From: Diorhabda sublineata
Lineage: Eukaryota > Arthropoda > Insecta > Coleoptera > Chrysomelidae
Length of the DNA: 64,000 bases
Reading direction: 5' to 3'
NCBI RefSeq assembly: GCF_026230105.1
Contig: NC_079485.1
Span: forward strand, 22,115,572 to 22,179,571
The position numbers and the translations under genes were made by a program. A model generated the notes under the pieces. That model saw nothing but the letters and a program-made list of their open reading frames with translations. It was not told the origin of the DNA and did no database searches. Positions 1 to 12,130 of this stretch are shown in pieces (position 1 is the first letter of the stretch; every line of letters starts with the position of its first letter).

Positions 1-335
1 CTCAATTCACTAACTTGATTTTTAAAAACAATTCATTTAGCAAACTGAACCTAGTATTAATTTTACAGACTTCTCTATTTATTAGGTCTTATCTTATACA
101 ATGATAATTATAAAATTAGATAAATATATTTATGGTTCATTATAGTCACATTAATAATAAATAATTGAAGACGATACCTTAAAGGGGTTGAAGTTGAATC
201 TATAAAACTGACAGAAAGACCAAACACAGACAAATTTATAGCAACGATAACTTAATGAGGTTAGAATTCATAATAATAAATAAGTAATTGATGATGATGC
301 CCCACTGTGAAAAGGGTTGTTTTGGATTACTCAAT
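1..335 (-). repeat. LTR (3' LTR of the provirus), cut by the window edge
   Basis: On the minus strand this sequence begins AGTAATCCAAAACAACCC, directly after a purine run, as errantivirus 3' LTRs do. It aligns along its whole length with the plus-strand copy at 39346-39812, which extends past it by about 130 bases because that copy carries an extra 66-base tandem duplication. A TATA-like AATAAATAGAG lies in the 3' half. The last few bases may lie outside the window. Confidence 0.75.
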
Positions 336-336
336 T

Positions 337-347
337 CCTCCCTCCAC
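337..347 (-). promoter_or_regulatory. Polypurine tract of the provirus
   Basis: The minus strand reads GGAGGGAGGA immediately before the LTR start. Its position between the env remnant and the LTR is that expected of the plus-strand DNA primer of an LTR retroelement. Confidence 0.6.
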
Positions 348-1424
348 AAGTTCATAAAATGTGGGATCGCGGTTTTCTGAGTTACTCTTTGTATTTTCTG
401 AACAGATAGGTCATTTTTCCAAAGAATAGCAAATCTTGCTTGCAGATGAAGATGTCTTCTACTTCTAGGCATATTTCTGTTACTGACCATTGCGTATTTT
501 CATTAAGTAATACATAAGCATGAGGTAATACAATATTTTCGTTTAGAATGGGTATAGGTTATATTTTATACAATATGAACGAAATTGGATTTATAATTGG
601 TATATATCGGAAACAATACAATACTTCTTTTTATTGTTACTTGCGTACTGAGAGACTGTAATAATTTACTAGTTCCTGGAATTTAATTATTCTATCTTTG
701 CCATATGTTGTTTGAAGAGAAAATATAAAATCATTTAATTGGTTTTAATTTAGAATGGAATTATGCAGAGTATTTAGCAAAAGATATTGCGTTATTTATA
801 TTATTGATTAAATATTGAATTTTATTCAGCTGGTATATAATGTTGTCTAAAATTAAGAATTAAGTAAAATGTATGAGAAACATTGAACATATGTTGATCT
901 ATTTGTTGTAATTTACTGATGATTATGTTTTGATTATCCGTTAGTTTTTGTAATTGAGATTCATACGCTTTGATTACTTTCGTAAATATCGAATGTTCTT
1001 TTGTATATTCATTTAGTATTGTTTCTTCGTTGTTTCTAATTATTTGGAAGTATTTATTAAAACGTTCTTCGTCATCTGCGTCTAATGTCCCAAAGAGCCA
1101 TTTATTTACTTTTCCTTCTATATTGAGTAATCCTCTTTTGGATTTGTGTTCAATTTTTTGATAATAGAAGAGTATTTTTCTGTTTAGAATTTAAGAAATC
1201 GAGGGCATGGTTAAGTTTTCGACTTAGTTATATTAATGTTTACTAATATGTGGTTGAACTGCTCGAGACATATTGCTAACATTATTATGGTATGAAAATA
1301 TATGTTGAGCATTAGTTATGTACGTGAAAACTAGGGAGACAGGAAGAATTGGGTTTCGAATTTCATTGATATGAATTGTAGTCGCTATTTGAAGTGTTAA
1401 GAGTAGAAGAAAGATTTTTGTCAT
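348..1424 (-). pseudogene. env: Errantivirus envelope glycoprotein remnant (env)
   Basis: An ATG at 1424 opens a 63-codon frame with a hydrophobic leucine-rich start that looks like a signal peptide; it overlaps the end of the integrase remnant, as env does in the gypsy group. Further along (about 1200-900) is the conserved ectodomain block found after the furin-type cleavage site of insect errantivirus Env, and near 560-400 another cysteine-bearing ectodomain stretch. Multiple stops and frame changes break it, and no intact transmembrane anchor was found before the polypurine tract. The role in intact relatives is membrane fusion during infection. This copy cannot make a protein. Confidence 0.7.
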
Positions 1425-2195
1425 CTGGAAAAAGAAAACGTTTCGGTTCTATATAATTTTTATGAATTTTTTTTTTATTTTGGATTATGACATTATTGTT
1501 CTCCTCGATAGGAGTAGGGATTTTCTCATACTTGTTCAACATTTTGATATTTTGAGAGAATTTCTTTTCGTATAAAGATCTATCGGGGTCGATCGCAATA
1601 TTTTCCCTTCTTTATATGTTTCGTTTATTCAGTATACTGTCTTGTTGAGATGTTAGGGAATCATGAATTTGTTTATTTACTGCTTGAATGTTTTCTGAAT
1701 GTTCTTGCATGTAATTAGAGATAATATGTTCTTCAGTCAATTCGAGAGGATTACGATAATTAAGTTTTCCTCTAGGGTATGGTGTAATTCATTATTTGAA
1801 CAATAGTATCATTTTCATATTTATTTTTCAGGGTTACTATGGTTTCCTGTTAGGTAGAGTGAAATTTTTCGATAGGACTACTAGAGTTCAGATTTCTAGG
1901 TGTACAGTAATGCATTTCAATATTGTAAGGAACATAAATTTTGCAGATTTTCGTTTTTAAATATTTTACCGTTATCTGATGTTAGTTTTCTTGGTATGCC
2001 ATAATGATTGAAGTATATTATTAATTTATCTATTATTTCGGTGCCCGTTTGAGTATTTATGGGATAACCTTGATCTAACTTAGAGAAACTATCAATGATT
2101 GTTAAAAAAGACGTACCATGTGTTTTGAAGGTGTCAATGTAAATATGATCGAAGGGCTCATAGCCTATAGGAGTAGGTTTTGTTTATTGCTGGAG
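1400..2195 (-). pseudogene. Integrase remnant (Ty3/gypsy pol)
   Basis: On the minus strand just below 2195 the frame reads as an rve integrase core: the stretch YIDTF with the first Asp, then LTSDNG with the second Asp, then SSPIEKFHST with the Glu, in the right order and spacing for a D,D-E integrase, although frameshifts and stops separate the blocks. The C-terminal part continues to about 1400 and overlaps the env start. The zinc-binding N-terminal domain is missing because of the upstream deletion. In intact relatives it joins LTR ends to target DNA. Confidence 0.8.
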
Positions 2196-3035
2196 TTGGT
2201 TTTCTTCGGGACTATCCATACGGGGCTGCTCCATGGGGAGGAACTTGGTCTAATTATTCCATCGTCTAACATATTCGTTATCTGTCGTTGAACCTCTTCC
2301 TTGTGTATAAAGGGGTAACGGTATGATTTCGTGTTTACGGTTACTTCGTCAAACGTTTTAATTTCATGTTTTATTTCATTCGTAAAAGTCAATTTGACCT
2401 TATCTTTGTGGAATATATCTTTAAAATCGTTGCAAAATTTAAGAATAGACTTTTTTTCTTCTTCGTTCAGGTGTTCTGTTCTATTAAAGTTTTGTATATT
2501 TTCATCAAAATTTTTAATTTTATTTTATAGTATTAGTAAGAGGTATTATTTTCAGTCTGTCTTTTATTATAATTTCAACATGTTTATAGCTACGGATTAT
2601 TATCTCAGTTTTCGCGAAACCGTTTTTTGCAATTGTAATAGTTTGTGGGAAATAAAGATTATCTATATTTTGACTGTGTATTATAACTGAAATTTTCACG
2701 GCAGCTATCTCGTGGGAGTCAACATATATTTTAAAACCTTCTTTATCAAAATCATTAAAAATTGGAATTTGAATATTATTCTTAAGTATATTATTTTCAA
2801 AATCAACACACAATTTGATTTTTTTTAAATTCAGACCGATGAGGCCGTCGAAATACTTGTGAAATTTAAATAAAATAAATGGATTTATCTGAAAATCAGG
2901 GTAATTGATGTTTGAATCATGAGAGTTTGATTGAATTTGGTGCAATTCTTGCGAAATTAAGTTTCTTGGATTTGAGGGTCTGAAATAATTATTGGGTTGA
3001 TTAGGTCTGAAAGTATTTCTTGAATTTATTGACAT
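2190..3035 (-). pseudogene. pol: Gag C-terminus, protease and RT N-terminus of the provirus
   Basis: The frame at 3035-2520 (171 codons) starts with the asparagine/proline-rich end of Gag and passes into the protease region, with the family-typical FDGLIGLN block. After a stop near 2520 coding similarity goes on to 2200: a linker, then the start of RT with YRYPFIHKEEV and GIIRPSSSPWSSPVW, both hallmark blocks of 17.6/297-type RT. Coding then jumps to the integrase core at about 2195 and the rest of RT and RNase H is absent. Confidence 0.85.
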
Positions 3036-3640
3036 TGGTTCTGGTTTGTTTTCTGGAGTTTTGCCAGTGGGTGCAAAGACGTTTTTTAGTTGCCCAAATA
3101 CCTATCTATTGGTCGGATAATGTCTAGATATTTGTCGAGTTTGGACTGGAATTGGCTGTCTAGGGAAATTGTTTGTTGAGTTTTGATCATTTGGACTTTG
3201 TGTGGGATTTGGATTTCGGTAAGTAAAATTAGTTTGAGGTGTTTGTTGTCTGAATATCTGATTTTGATGGGTATTATAACTCGAATAGCGTTTATTACTA
3301 TTTGATATTTGTCTATTATAATTTTTCGAATTTGTGACAGTTCTCGTGTTACCTTTAAATTTGAAATTATTTTGAGAATAATTGGAATTATCTTATTCTA
3401 TTATGAGTGTAATAGCAGCTTCTATTGAAACTGAATTCTTAAGTCTAATTGTATGTTGAAGCAAACCGGTTAAATTCCTAATAAGTGTTTTTAAAGCCAT
3501 TTGGTCAATAAGAAATTGACAATTCTCTATAAATTGTATAAGAGTCGATGTATTGGCATTGTAAGGTGCATTTCCAACCGGGAAATATTTTACCTATCTT
3601 AAAATTAGGAAAGTGTAATAGGAAAACTCGGTACTTACAG
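3036..3640 (-). pseudogene. gag: Gag remnant of the provirus
   Basis: Minus-strand translation in shifting frames gives a Gag-like capsid end followed by a long Asn/Gln/Pro/Arg-rich tail, including NKNYNRQISNSN-like and PRQPIPVQTRQISR stretches, typical of errantivirus Gag C-termini that lack zinc knuckles. The first part of the capsid is missing and there are several stops. It sits between the primer site at 3771-3786 and the protease frame, as expected. Confidence 0.65.
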
Positions 3641-3770
3641 GTACTTCTTGAAGTTCTCCTCTGGTTGGTGTAGTTCATTGTCGTCTAAGAGTTGAAACTC
3701 ACGTTTGGTTTTTCACAAAAGCGGTCCCGATCCGTGACTTTTCGAAAATACCGAACTACGACTATATACT

Positions 3771-3786
3771 ACTGACTGCGCCAGTT
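3771..3786 (-). promoter_or_regulatory. tRNA primer-binding site of the provirus
   Basis: The minus strand reads TGGCGCAGTCAGTAGT, closely matching the tRNA-Ser-complementary primer site (TGGCGCAGTCG...) of the 17.6/297 group. It lies just inside the 5' LTR region and upstream of gag, which fixes the orientation of the element. Confidence 0.75.
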
Positions 3787-4020
3787 AAGATATTTTATAC
3801 AAGAAATATCTTTTTAAAAACAAACTTGATTTAATACAAGTCAACAGTTTCGGAGTTACAAACAGAATGAGAGTGAAATGAATAATCATGATAATATAAA
3901 GTTCTTTTATCGTTAAAAGCTGACACAGATATTTTTATATAAAGTGAGCAAAATAACTGAACACAACTTGTGCTAAACGAACCCACTTATATATCCAAAC
4001 GAAGTTCTAAAGAATTCTAG
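3784..4020 (-). repeat. 5' LTR region of the provirus
   Basis: The minus strand upstream of the primer site has a TATA-like GGATATATAAGTGGGTTCG near 4000-3980 and ends TATCTTAAC next to the primer site. It does not align well with the 3' LTR at 1-335 apart from a short TTGTTTTTAAAAA near the end. The outer edge is unclear. Confidence 0.5.
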
Positions 4021-4161
4021 AAAAATATAGAAACAAAACAAATAAATAAATAGACCTTCCTAGAAATTATTCCAAAAAAACCATGTAAACTGCCTGCTAT
4101 AGAAACAGATATAAAAAAACAAACATCAAACGAATTTATTCCTTTCATTTGCACCATACTG

Positions 4162-4162
<1 letters not shown>

Positions 4163-4224
<62 letters not shown>
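4163..4224. repeat. (TA)n microsatellite
   Basis: An almost pure TA run with one TG interruption. It sits just beyond the end of the LINE fragment that follows. Confidence 0.95.
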
Positions 4225-4226
<2 letters not shown>

Positions 4227-4244
4227 ATATTGATTGTGGTTTTT

Positions 4245-4815
4245 TTCATAAGGTTTATACCAGTTTGGCACGATTTTTTAACGTGCTGCTTCCATTTAAG
4301 TTTTTTGATTTATTTAAGATTTTATTTTGATCTAAGAAATATGCTGTCGACATAGTTTATGTGATTGTTATTAAGTTTTATTTGTGAGGGTGTAGGATTA
4401 TGTTTTATAGGCAATGGAATGCATTTGGCCTTCTCAGTTGAAAATTACAGTCCCGTGAGTTTAGACCAGTTTTGGAGTTGGCTTAAAGTTCCTTGGATGT
4501 GTTTCTGAATTGAATGGATATATAATCTGCCTTTGACTAGTTTTAAGTAAAGTGTGTAATAATATAATATTGATAGCTATCAAAAAAGTGTTGAACTCAC
4601 GACAGTTTCTTGTAGGGTTCCATTAGTTTGTTGTTTTAAGATAGTCCATGGTGTTTTTGGTTTTGGTTTTTTTAAGAAAAGAGAGATTTTCAAAGAAAAT
4701 TGTATGAATTTTAATATGTTTCCTCCAATTTTCCAAGATTGAAGAGTTTTCATAATGCTATACGCTAGGTTGAGTCGAAGGCTTCCGAGATATTGATAAA
4801 GACTTCGAAGCAATT
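4245..4815 (-). pseudogene. LINE reverse transcriptase fragment (Jockey-like)
   Basis: Minus-strand translation gives an RT palm stretch ending in GTLQETVVSSTLF, a decayed form of the GVPQGSVLSPTLF motif of Jockey-group LINEs. After a gap the C-terminal RT region follows near 4520-4245: a block like LQNWSKLTGLxFSTEKAKCI, then LNNNHINYVD and KLKWKQHVKKSC, the usual order after the YADD box. The YADD box itself is lost. Stops and frameshifts throughout make this an old fragment. Confidence 0.65.
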
Positions 4816-5700
4816 TTGGATGGATATGTGAATGGGAAAATATTTTTTGACTTTGTCATGTTGTATATTTGTAGAAGGTATGATTTGGCAACATGTAGAA
4901 TTTTTTTAAGAAACAATGATGAAATGTTGTTAGGTACTAAAGCAGAATTTTGTGCCTATAGTGAAATTCAGTTCGCAAAAGTTGATAGGATATTAAGTAT
5001 GTTGTCATCATGGTCATCGTAACTTAGTTATTAACTTGGCAGTTTCAAACTCAAGCAAACCTTGTGTGTAGTTAAAGTTGCTAGAATTTCGTTCAAAATT
5101 CGTGACAAGTAATATTTGGTGAAAACTTACTTCCCCGGAAGGAGACTCTTCTTCAGGAAGTGGTAATCAGCCTCAGTTAAAGTATAAAAATAACTAGTAC
5201 TTAGAGTGGGTGAACAATTAATATTGAATTGGACGCCACCAGTTTTCTAATCAACGACGTTAAAAATGAATAAAAAAAAGTAGAAAATTGGAAATACCTT
5301 ATGAATTGAATTGATGAAAATTAAACAAATCAAAACTATCCCCAGACCCGATTACCCAAAATAATATTTATTTCTGTGAACATTGAAAAAAGTTCCAGCA
5401 AGAAATGAATTTATTGAAAATAATAATAAATTCACATTCATAATTTCAGCACTACACCTGGGTGCGTATGGAATAGAATACGAAGACTAGACTTTTTAAA
5501 AGAAGTGGGTTTCATCAGTTGTAAACACCGGATTCTCAAGTATCGCAGCAAGAAACAGGAACATCAGTAGATCCTTTGGGTCGCAGTGTATAAGAGACTT
5601 TAAATCTATGTGTGCGTACATATACATACATTCCTTCAATTTCCCATCTCTTAGACCTTTTAATATGTTTATGTTTCTAAATGTTCTTGATTCTGGGTCT
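4816..5700. other. AT-rich stretch, possible retroelement terminus
   Basis: No coding region was recognised. On the minus strand near 5160-5120, CCTGAAGAAGAGTCTCC followed by GGGGAAG resembles the hairpin motif at the 3' ends of many retroelements, so part of this stretch may be a retroelement tail. The rest is featureless. Confidence 0.3.
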
Positions 5701-5723
5701 CTTCTGTTCAAAATTAGTTTTTC

Positions 5724-5900
5724 TAATAAGTGTTAAAAGATAGATAAAATTTGACGGTTCAATTTTTGTTAAAGTCTCTATCAAAATTATTATATTATTA
5801 TTAATTATATAATTAATATTAATTATTATATTAATAAGTGTTAAAAGATAGATAAAATTTGACAGCTCGACTTTTCTTAAAGTCTTTATCAGAATTATTA
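5724..5900. repeat. Direct repeat of 69 bases with inverted flanks
   Basis: Copies at 5724-5792 and 5832-5900 share TAATAAGTGTTAAAAGATAG and a similar tail, with a handful of mismatches. They are separated by an AT palindrome-like spacer. The pair is flanked by short inverted copies of CAAAATTAGTTTTTCTAA (5709-5726) and TTAAAAAAACTAATTTTG (about 5898-5915). Confidence 0.8.
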
Positions 5901-5917
5901 AAAAAACTAATTTTGGA

Positions 5918-6920
5918 ACAGACGAGAACTAAAATCAAAAACATTTAAAAACATAAACTTATACATACATATGCTGATTAGTTCACTCAATTTTATCTTG
6001 TTCATCCAATGCCATACGCAGCTGTACGCAGGGTATTGTGAAGTTTATAGAAAACCAAGTTTTTTCCTTATTGGTGTTCCACAGGCTTTTTCTGTTAATA
6101 ATGGTACTGTTTTCACTTCATCTGTTTCCAAGAATTATGTTCTTTCTTCCATGTCCAATAATTGTATGAATATATAAATGTAAAAATGTAAAATATGAAA
6201 AATATATTTTAAAAATATAACCAAGAAATCTGTTCTATTCTATTCGTTCTGTTTTCCATATATATGTAAAATACGAATTTACACGGAAACTATTATAAAA
6301 ATTTGCTTAAAATAAAAAGAAATTGATAAAGATCTTTTGTGTGCTTTATAAAATAATAATAATAATAAAATTCACTTTGATTTAAACTTGATTGTTGGTA
6401 GGTTACATTTCTCAGAGATCTAAAAACAATGGTGTGTAGTTTAGATGGATGAGTTAGTGTAGTAGGCTATTGAAGATTGCTAACTACTTTAGAGTAGGAG
6501 TATTGAGATGAAGGTGAATGCTGGAATGAAGCTTGTTGAGATATATTTGAATTTTGAGTGACAAGTATTGCGGTGCAGGTGCATGATGAGATGAAGGTGA
6601 CATATGCTTTCTTAATCCGAAGCAAACCATTCTACTATGCAAGTCATCAAATTCGTATTAATAGCAACTGTAATCATGTCTCTCTTCTGTAGGGAGTCAG
6701 ATCCTTCCCTGCTGAGTTTGTATCTTATTTTTTTCGGTGGTAGTGAATTACAATGTTTTCAATTCTCACTTTTTATTCTGGTTTTACCATCACGGTGATG
6801 AAATCATAATTCCTCCATTGCTACTGATTATAAAAGAGAATTTTTCTTTATATTATGTTAAAATATTACTGCACATATCTTTTCCTCTTCTGTGAATATG
6901 TCAACATTCGTGGTACCCAT
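5918..6920. other. No recognised gene
   Basis: AT-rich sequence with a short (TAA)n near 6350-6367 and loosely repeated GATGAAGGTGA/GTATTG motifs at 6490-6600. No coding similarity was seen. Confidence 0.4.
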
Positions 6921-6924
6921 AATG

Positions 6925-7200
6925 TAGACAATTTTTTTATGTTCACTACGTGGTACGAGAAACCACTGTCTTCAACTATTTGTCTAATAGTCACACGTAG
7001 ATCTTGTAACAAGACATCATGAACTTTTTTACATATTTAAGTGTAATAGCAGTTGTAGATGCTTCACCTTCATGTTCTTCTATACACCACTGTTCACTAC
7101 ATTTAAACTCACGTTACCACCTTTCCAAATTATCATCTATTGTGATACTGAAATACGATCACCTCGAATTCGGGCTTTTACCTTAGCCACGCTTCAAAAG
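6925..7200 (-). pseudogene. Mariner transposase fragment (N-terminal domain)
   Basis: The minus strand at about 7050-6940 encodes KVHDVLLQDLRVTIRQIVED followed by SGFSY, the second helix-turn-helix block of mariner transposases, which in intact proteins leads on to the catalytic domain. Weaker similarity to the region upstream extends to about 7200 in other frames. The catalytic triad is absent, so this is a short relic. Confidence 0.65.
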
Positions 7201-8852
7201 GTTTAGACTAGACAGTTCCCAATATGATATAAGTACATACATACAAATATATACTATACTATATATAATACATACAAACTAGGTTAGAATGTAACGTTAT
7301 AATAAATAATTGTTCCCATTAACGAATGTGTTGGGTGCGATGCGAAGTAATCAGTTTAACTAGCTACATACACACCAAGGTAAGCAATTATACACTGACT
7401 TCTACCGTGAATTTGACGTATATATTATTCATCCCAGTAGTAACAATGATATTAAAAGGTTTATATGAATTTGTTCTAATTACTTTACTTTGAACAATAC
7501 CTGCAAATATTGTTTACGGTCACTAATAACGAAGTAATCATATGAGAATATACGTATCTAGGTATTACCAAACACTACAGAAAATTATTATTCAGAAAAT
7601 CTACTTCTTGAAGGCACTATTGTAATATTCTAAATTTCTTAGTTTTCCAACAATCTTGTTCTGAACTCGACGATATAGTAACTTAGTACCAAATTCTCCT
7701 TCGAAAACATAAAATACAAGACCATGTAGAATATTCTTCTTGTAATGTAAATTATTGACTACATCTTCCTCTTCATAATGACAGACAACTAATTATTCCA
7801 AGGCCGGACATAAATAATAATAATAATTCTGTGGTATGTGAGTTGAATCAATAGAAGCAATATGCTGAGGACAAAATCCGCTCAACAATTATAATAATAT
7901 CTTATCATTGTTTCCCAAATAGTTTTATACCACAAACATCCCGAACACAACTAATGTTGAGACTATAATATAATATGGAATGTAATAATGTATTAACTTG
8001 GAAAACAGTAGCATGAAAATGACGAACACATCACATTTCTAATGAGTGGAAGATGCCGATTTTCCCAACACAAAGTGACAAAAACAATGCATACTCGGCA
8101 CTGCTACTCAAATATCTAGACTCAATTTCGTTTATTTGGAAATATCTTAGTTATATGTCCGAGACTCCAGATCTATAACTGATCGATAAATTAATAAATG
8201 ATGAGCTACACAAAAGATATATTATTGGGATATAAAAAAAATAATGAATAATTCAGATCAATAGAATAATATTCCTTCCTATAAACATGTATTTTTTGCT
8301 TTATTGTCATATTATATAATTTAAATATGGAAGGAACCTCAAAAAATTGTATTATTGCGTGAAAATAAGGGAGCAGATAAAACCTATTTCTTAACAAGAT
8401 CAGAAATCATTTAATATAATAAATAAATAAATTAAATGGAATAATCTAGATGATGGTTAGAATAATCGTTACAAATTACGATCCTAAGAGAGCTCTGGAA
8501 ACGTGACAATATTTTGTAATTTTGAAGCTCATATCATAATAACAATTTATGCAATCATTTCATCACCATCACCATCTGAAGTTAACTAAAGTGTTTCTTC
8601 CCATAGAAAGGAATGTGTATTTGCATATGTCTAGGGTCCAGGCACAAGTGGCATGAAATGGAGTGTTCTCAATATTTCAATAAAATAATTTTTTTGTTAG
8701 AATCTTGTGGATATGTTATCAAGTTGTCATAATTATAAACGACCACTGTGTAGTTTATTTATTTAATCGACATTTCGTAGTCCATTCCTGTCTTCGAGAG
8801 AAACTCAGTGTGAAACTCAATTCGGTGATCGCCTCCTGAAAGAAGTAGTGCT

Positions 8853-8854
<2 letters not shown>
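7201..8854. other. No recognised gene
   Basis: AT-rich sequence on both strands without coding similarity that I recognise. A TATAC/TATAT-rich patch lies at 7240-7275. Confidence 0.4.

Positions 8855-8926
<72 letters not shown>
8855..8926. repeat. (TA)n microsatellite
   Basis: About 36 uninterrupted TA units. Confidence 0.97.
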
Positions 8927-8927
<1 letters not shown>

Positions 8928-10839
8928 CTAATTTAGTGAATTGTATGCATAGCTGTGGTTTAATGTTGTTTTTGCAGCTATACGATCTTTAGTTACAAAT
9001 CACATCGGTTGGGGACACTAATGGAGAGTAATAGTATTCGTATGCTGATTTCACACAGTGTTACTACTACATGCGACACTACCTGATGTTGTAAACAATC
9101 CAGAGGGTCTATTATTGATGGTTCGGGCTAATATGAAGCACCTCTTACCTAACTAAAACTCGCAAATAACGGTTAATTATTTCTATCGAAAATATCTCAC
9201 CATTATCGTCTAGTCAAATGTTAACAATTTACAATACATTTTACCCACAATCATGTATTTAGCCGGAGAATTATACTGTCAGATATCAGATTCACTATAT
9301 GTATGTAATTTAGAGCTAATAACGCTGGAATTATCATTTTAAGGGTGTATAATTTATTAATTTATATTACCAAGAAATTTCAGTTGACTTAACTTTCAAA
9401 CAATATTTCAGAGTTGGTTCGAGGTAAATAACTCTACGTCTTTACCAAGGTCATTATCTAATTTACAATGTAAATTGTAAACTGAGGTATGCTTTGAGAG
9501 TCATTTAAAGCCAATCAAGCCAAAAATTTCAAGAAAGTTCAAAAGTTCAAGAAATATGCCACTATATCATCATTTCCGCAAAACGCCAAGATTCAAATCA
9601 ATTATTCTTGACTATATTATATTCGTATTCTTCGACTTTGGTGATGTGTGCATTCCTCCGGACTTTAATCAGAGAGAATTGGGTTTTTTAAGATATTTCG
9701 AAACCATCTTTCGCACATCGGTATCATCGGTATTCCCTTTTTTTCGATTCAAATACTAGAAGACAACTACAAATCCTTCTATACCTCCAATATATTGAAC
9801 AAATCACCTGCAATATTTCCCACGGTGAACTGCCAAATCTTAATACTAAACTTCCATGAATACCCAACAAAAACGTTTATGGCTTGACCTATTGTTGCTA
9901 TAAGGATACCTTCATATTTTCTTCCTTTGAGGGATGTGGATTTAAATTTTCACATATTTATACAGGGTCAATCTGTAAAGTAATCAACATCATATACTAA
10001 CTTTCATGATAGACAGATCCATTTTTTATTTTTATACATGCTCAAAAATACTACAATATAAAAAGTATTTATTAATCTGATGTGCCTTGACAACATATTT
10101 TTTCAAAGTGTTATTAGTCACTCATCCAAAAGTTTTTTGTCATGATAGTTACTCAGAATTAAAATAATTACAATTTTAAAAGTAAATATTAAAAATCGAT
10201 AGTTTGGAGATCACGCTAAGTATTGATTATACAACGAATGGAAATAATTAACCCTTTTATGCGTGTGGAAGATCTCTTCTTAGAATACCTCCAATCTTTA
10301 TTCTTTCTATGGAGTCTCCTTTGGGCACCATTACATTTTTCATAGTTTCCCTATCACATGACAGAAGGGTTAAAATGCAACAACCATGATGTGATGACGT
10401 AACTTAATGTGCCTACAACCACAAAAGCCCAGGAAGCGCATTTGTTCGATCACTGAGTTGAATTCGTTCATTATGTACTTCTAATTCAATGCAACCAAAA
10501 TGGATACCGATCTGACCACCTACCAACACGCCATTCACCCTGATTTTGTTGAGAGGTACCCAGAACCACTTAATGTCCCAAGAAGAAGTATTTTGTAGAA
10601 CAATTTGCTTCCTGCACCTATCTTGCAGCAACTACGAGAAGTATTTCTGGATCTTTACAGAGTGAACGATCATCTTGCAGGGCAAGATGAAAATGACACA
10701 CACAGTGCAACTCACACTGGGGAAGAAAAAGGAGAAGAAAAAGTAATCACCGAAAAATACACCATTCTCGATTTTAACACTAGCAACCAACAAAATAACG
10801 TCGATACGTTTTAAGGGCAAAAATCCAATTCGTCGAACA

Positions 10840-12130
10840 GAATTAACCAAATTGATGACCAACAGAAATTCTAATAATATCATTGCAGGAGTAGATAGTA
10901 GGAAGCCTCTGCAACAACTATAACACGCTCGAACGGCTTCATTCACTCATTCATAGTGGAGTTGTAGCAGTAAACCGTTTATATATTCAGCAAATATACG
11001 TGACAAAGATCTGTATCAATAAAATTGACAAAAAACCCTGATGGCAACGGTGCCTAGAACGCGTCATCGACACTATTTGGAAAGAGCTCGGACCCCTAAC
11101 GGAGTATAAGAATCCTCAAAATCCTTTAGAAACTATAGAAAACGAATATTTTAGAAAATATATACTCACACTCAAAATACAGAACCTCAACAACATTTAC
11201 GTGAGTATATTAATCTGCTTCAACAGAAGTTGAAAGCGTTTATCGAGATACATCAATTGCAAAAAATAATCAATAGAGCACCATGTTATAGCAACCAAAA
11301 AGTATTTTACAGGAAACTTGGAGGTACGCCTGATAACAATACCATCTAATCTACGCCATCAAACCCAAAGTTGAAAATGTATTGATCTTCATTATGATCA
11401 ACCCCCAAAAATGACATGACGGCCGACTAGATAGCAGCCGAAGAGAAACGATTAAATATTGCCCCGATGCAGTTTGATAATTGCACGCTGAAGTCACTGA
11501 CGTAGTCCAAAATATCAACGTGAAAGGCACCGGTCGCTAATGTTTAGAACCTCTAGTATCCTCCACAATATAGATAAGATACTTACAGCCTGTATCACTA
11601 ACGAAATTTGTATGCCTGTCGAGGAAAATAACATCTTGGTGGAGAAACATAAAGGTTGCAAAAGAGGCCACTGGAGTATACGCACTCTTTTTGTAAATTA
11701 CAAGATAGCATTTGATAATGTATCTCATCCCTGGTTTATGGAGGTCTTGCAGATTCAACAAGTATGCAATCGTCAGTTTTCAACTACAATGAAAAGATGG
11801 CGAACAAACCAATATATACAAATCGGTCCAAGCTCCATCAGTACTGTCAAAATATTCATTTCTAGGAAGATATAACAAGGTAACTTCTTTAGTCCATTGT
11901 GGTACTGTCTTACAATGAGTTCTTTAATCACCATGATCAATGATACGAAGTGCGGTTCCAACATATATAAAAAATCGAATCTCCATTGATATGCATACTG
12001 CATATGGAGTTTGGACAGTTTAAGTGCAAGATACTACACATCGAGAAAGGTTTTGTAATGAACGGAAATATGCAACTATCTAACGGAAATATCGTACAGG
12101 CAATGGAAAACCGGAAAACCTACAAATACC
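10840..12130 (+). pseudogene. R2-group LINE reverse transcriptase fragment, left-arm copy
   Basis: Across shifting frames the translation follows the RT of the R2/R4-type LINE group: MTNRNSNNIIAGVDSRKPL, a conserved block before RT, near 10855; a long region with stops; the RT finger block with ILTACITNEI, ENNILVEKHKGC and the palm block YKIAFDNVSHPWFMEVL at 11540-11760; MKRW and a decayed FSPLWYCL box near 11790-11920; and KCKILHIEKGFVMNGN with QAMENRKTYKY at 12025-12130. The YMDD/F-A-DD active site is not readable. Intact relatives insert by target-primed reverse transcription. The copy is dead, yet it matches the right-arm copy almost base for base. Confidence 0.75.

Larger units (their letters stand above)
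1..4020 (-). mobile_element. Errantivirus-like Ty3/gypsy provirus, internally deleted
   Basis: Read on the minus strand, the order is 5' LTR region, tRNA primer site, gag, protease, start of RT, integrase, env, polypurine tract, 3' LTR. This is the gene order of the insect gypsy/17.6/297 group (errantiviruses), and the presence of env separates it from ordinary Ty3/gypsy elements. The RT palm, RNase H and the integrase N-terminus are missing: coding sequence passes from the first part of RT directly into the integrase core near 2195. Many stops and frameshifts make it inactive. The two ends do not look like a matched LTR pair, so it may be a chimera of two related elements. The 3' edge lies at or before base 1. 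Confidence 0.85.

Noticed and set aside
5450..5475. CACCTGGGTGCGTA, shared in inverted orientation with 57152-57170 (TACGCACCCAGGTG), as ends of a common repeat
   Set aside because: Only about 14-16 bases match and the flanks do not align; a palindromic CACCCAGGTG core can recur by chance.
10632..10946. Hydrophobic minus-strand frame with Phe/Leu runs, as a membrane protein
   Set aside because: It lies opposite a Glu/Lys-rich stretch in the LINE region, and the right-arm copy differs by frame-changing indels.
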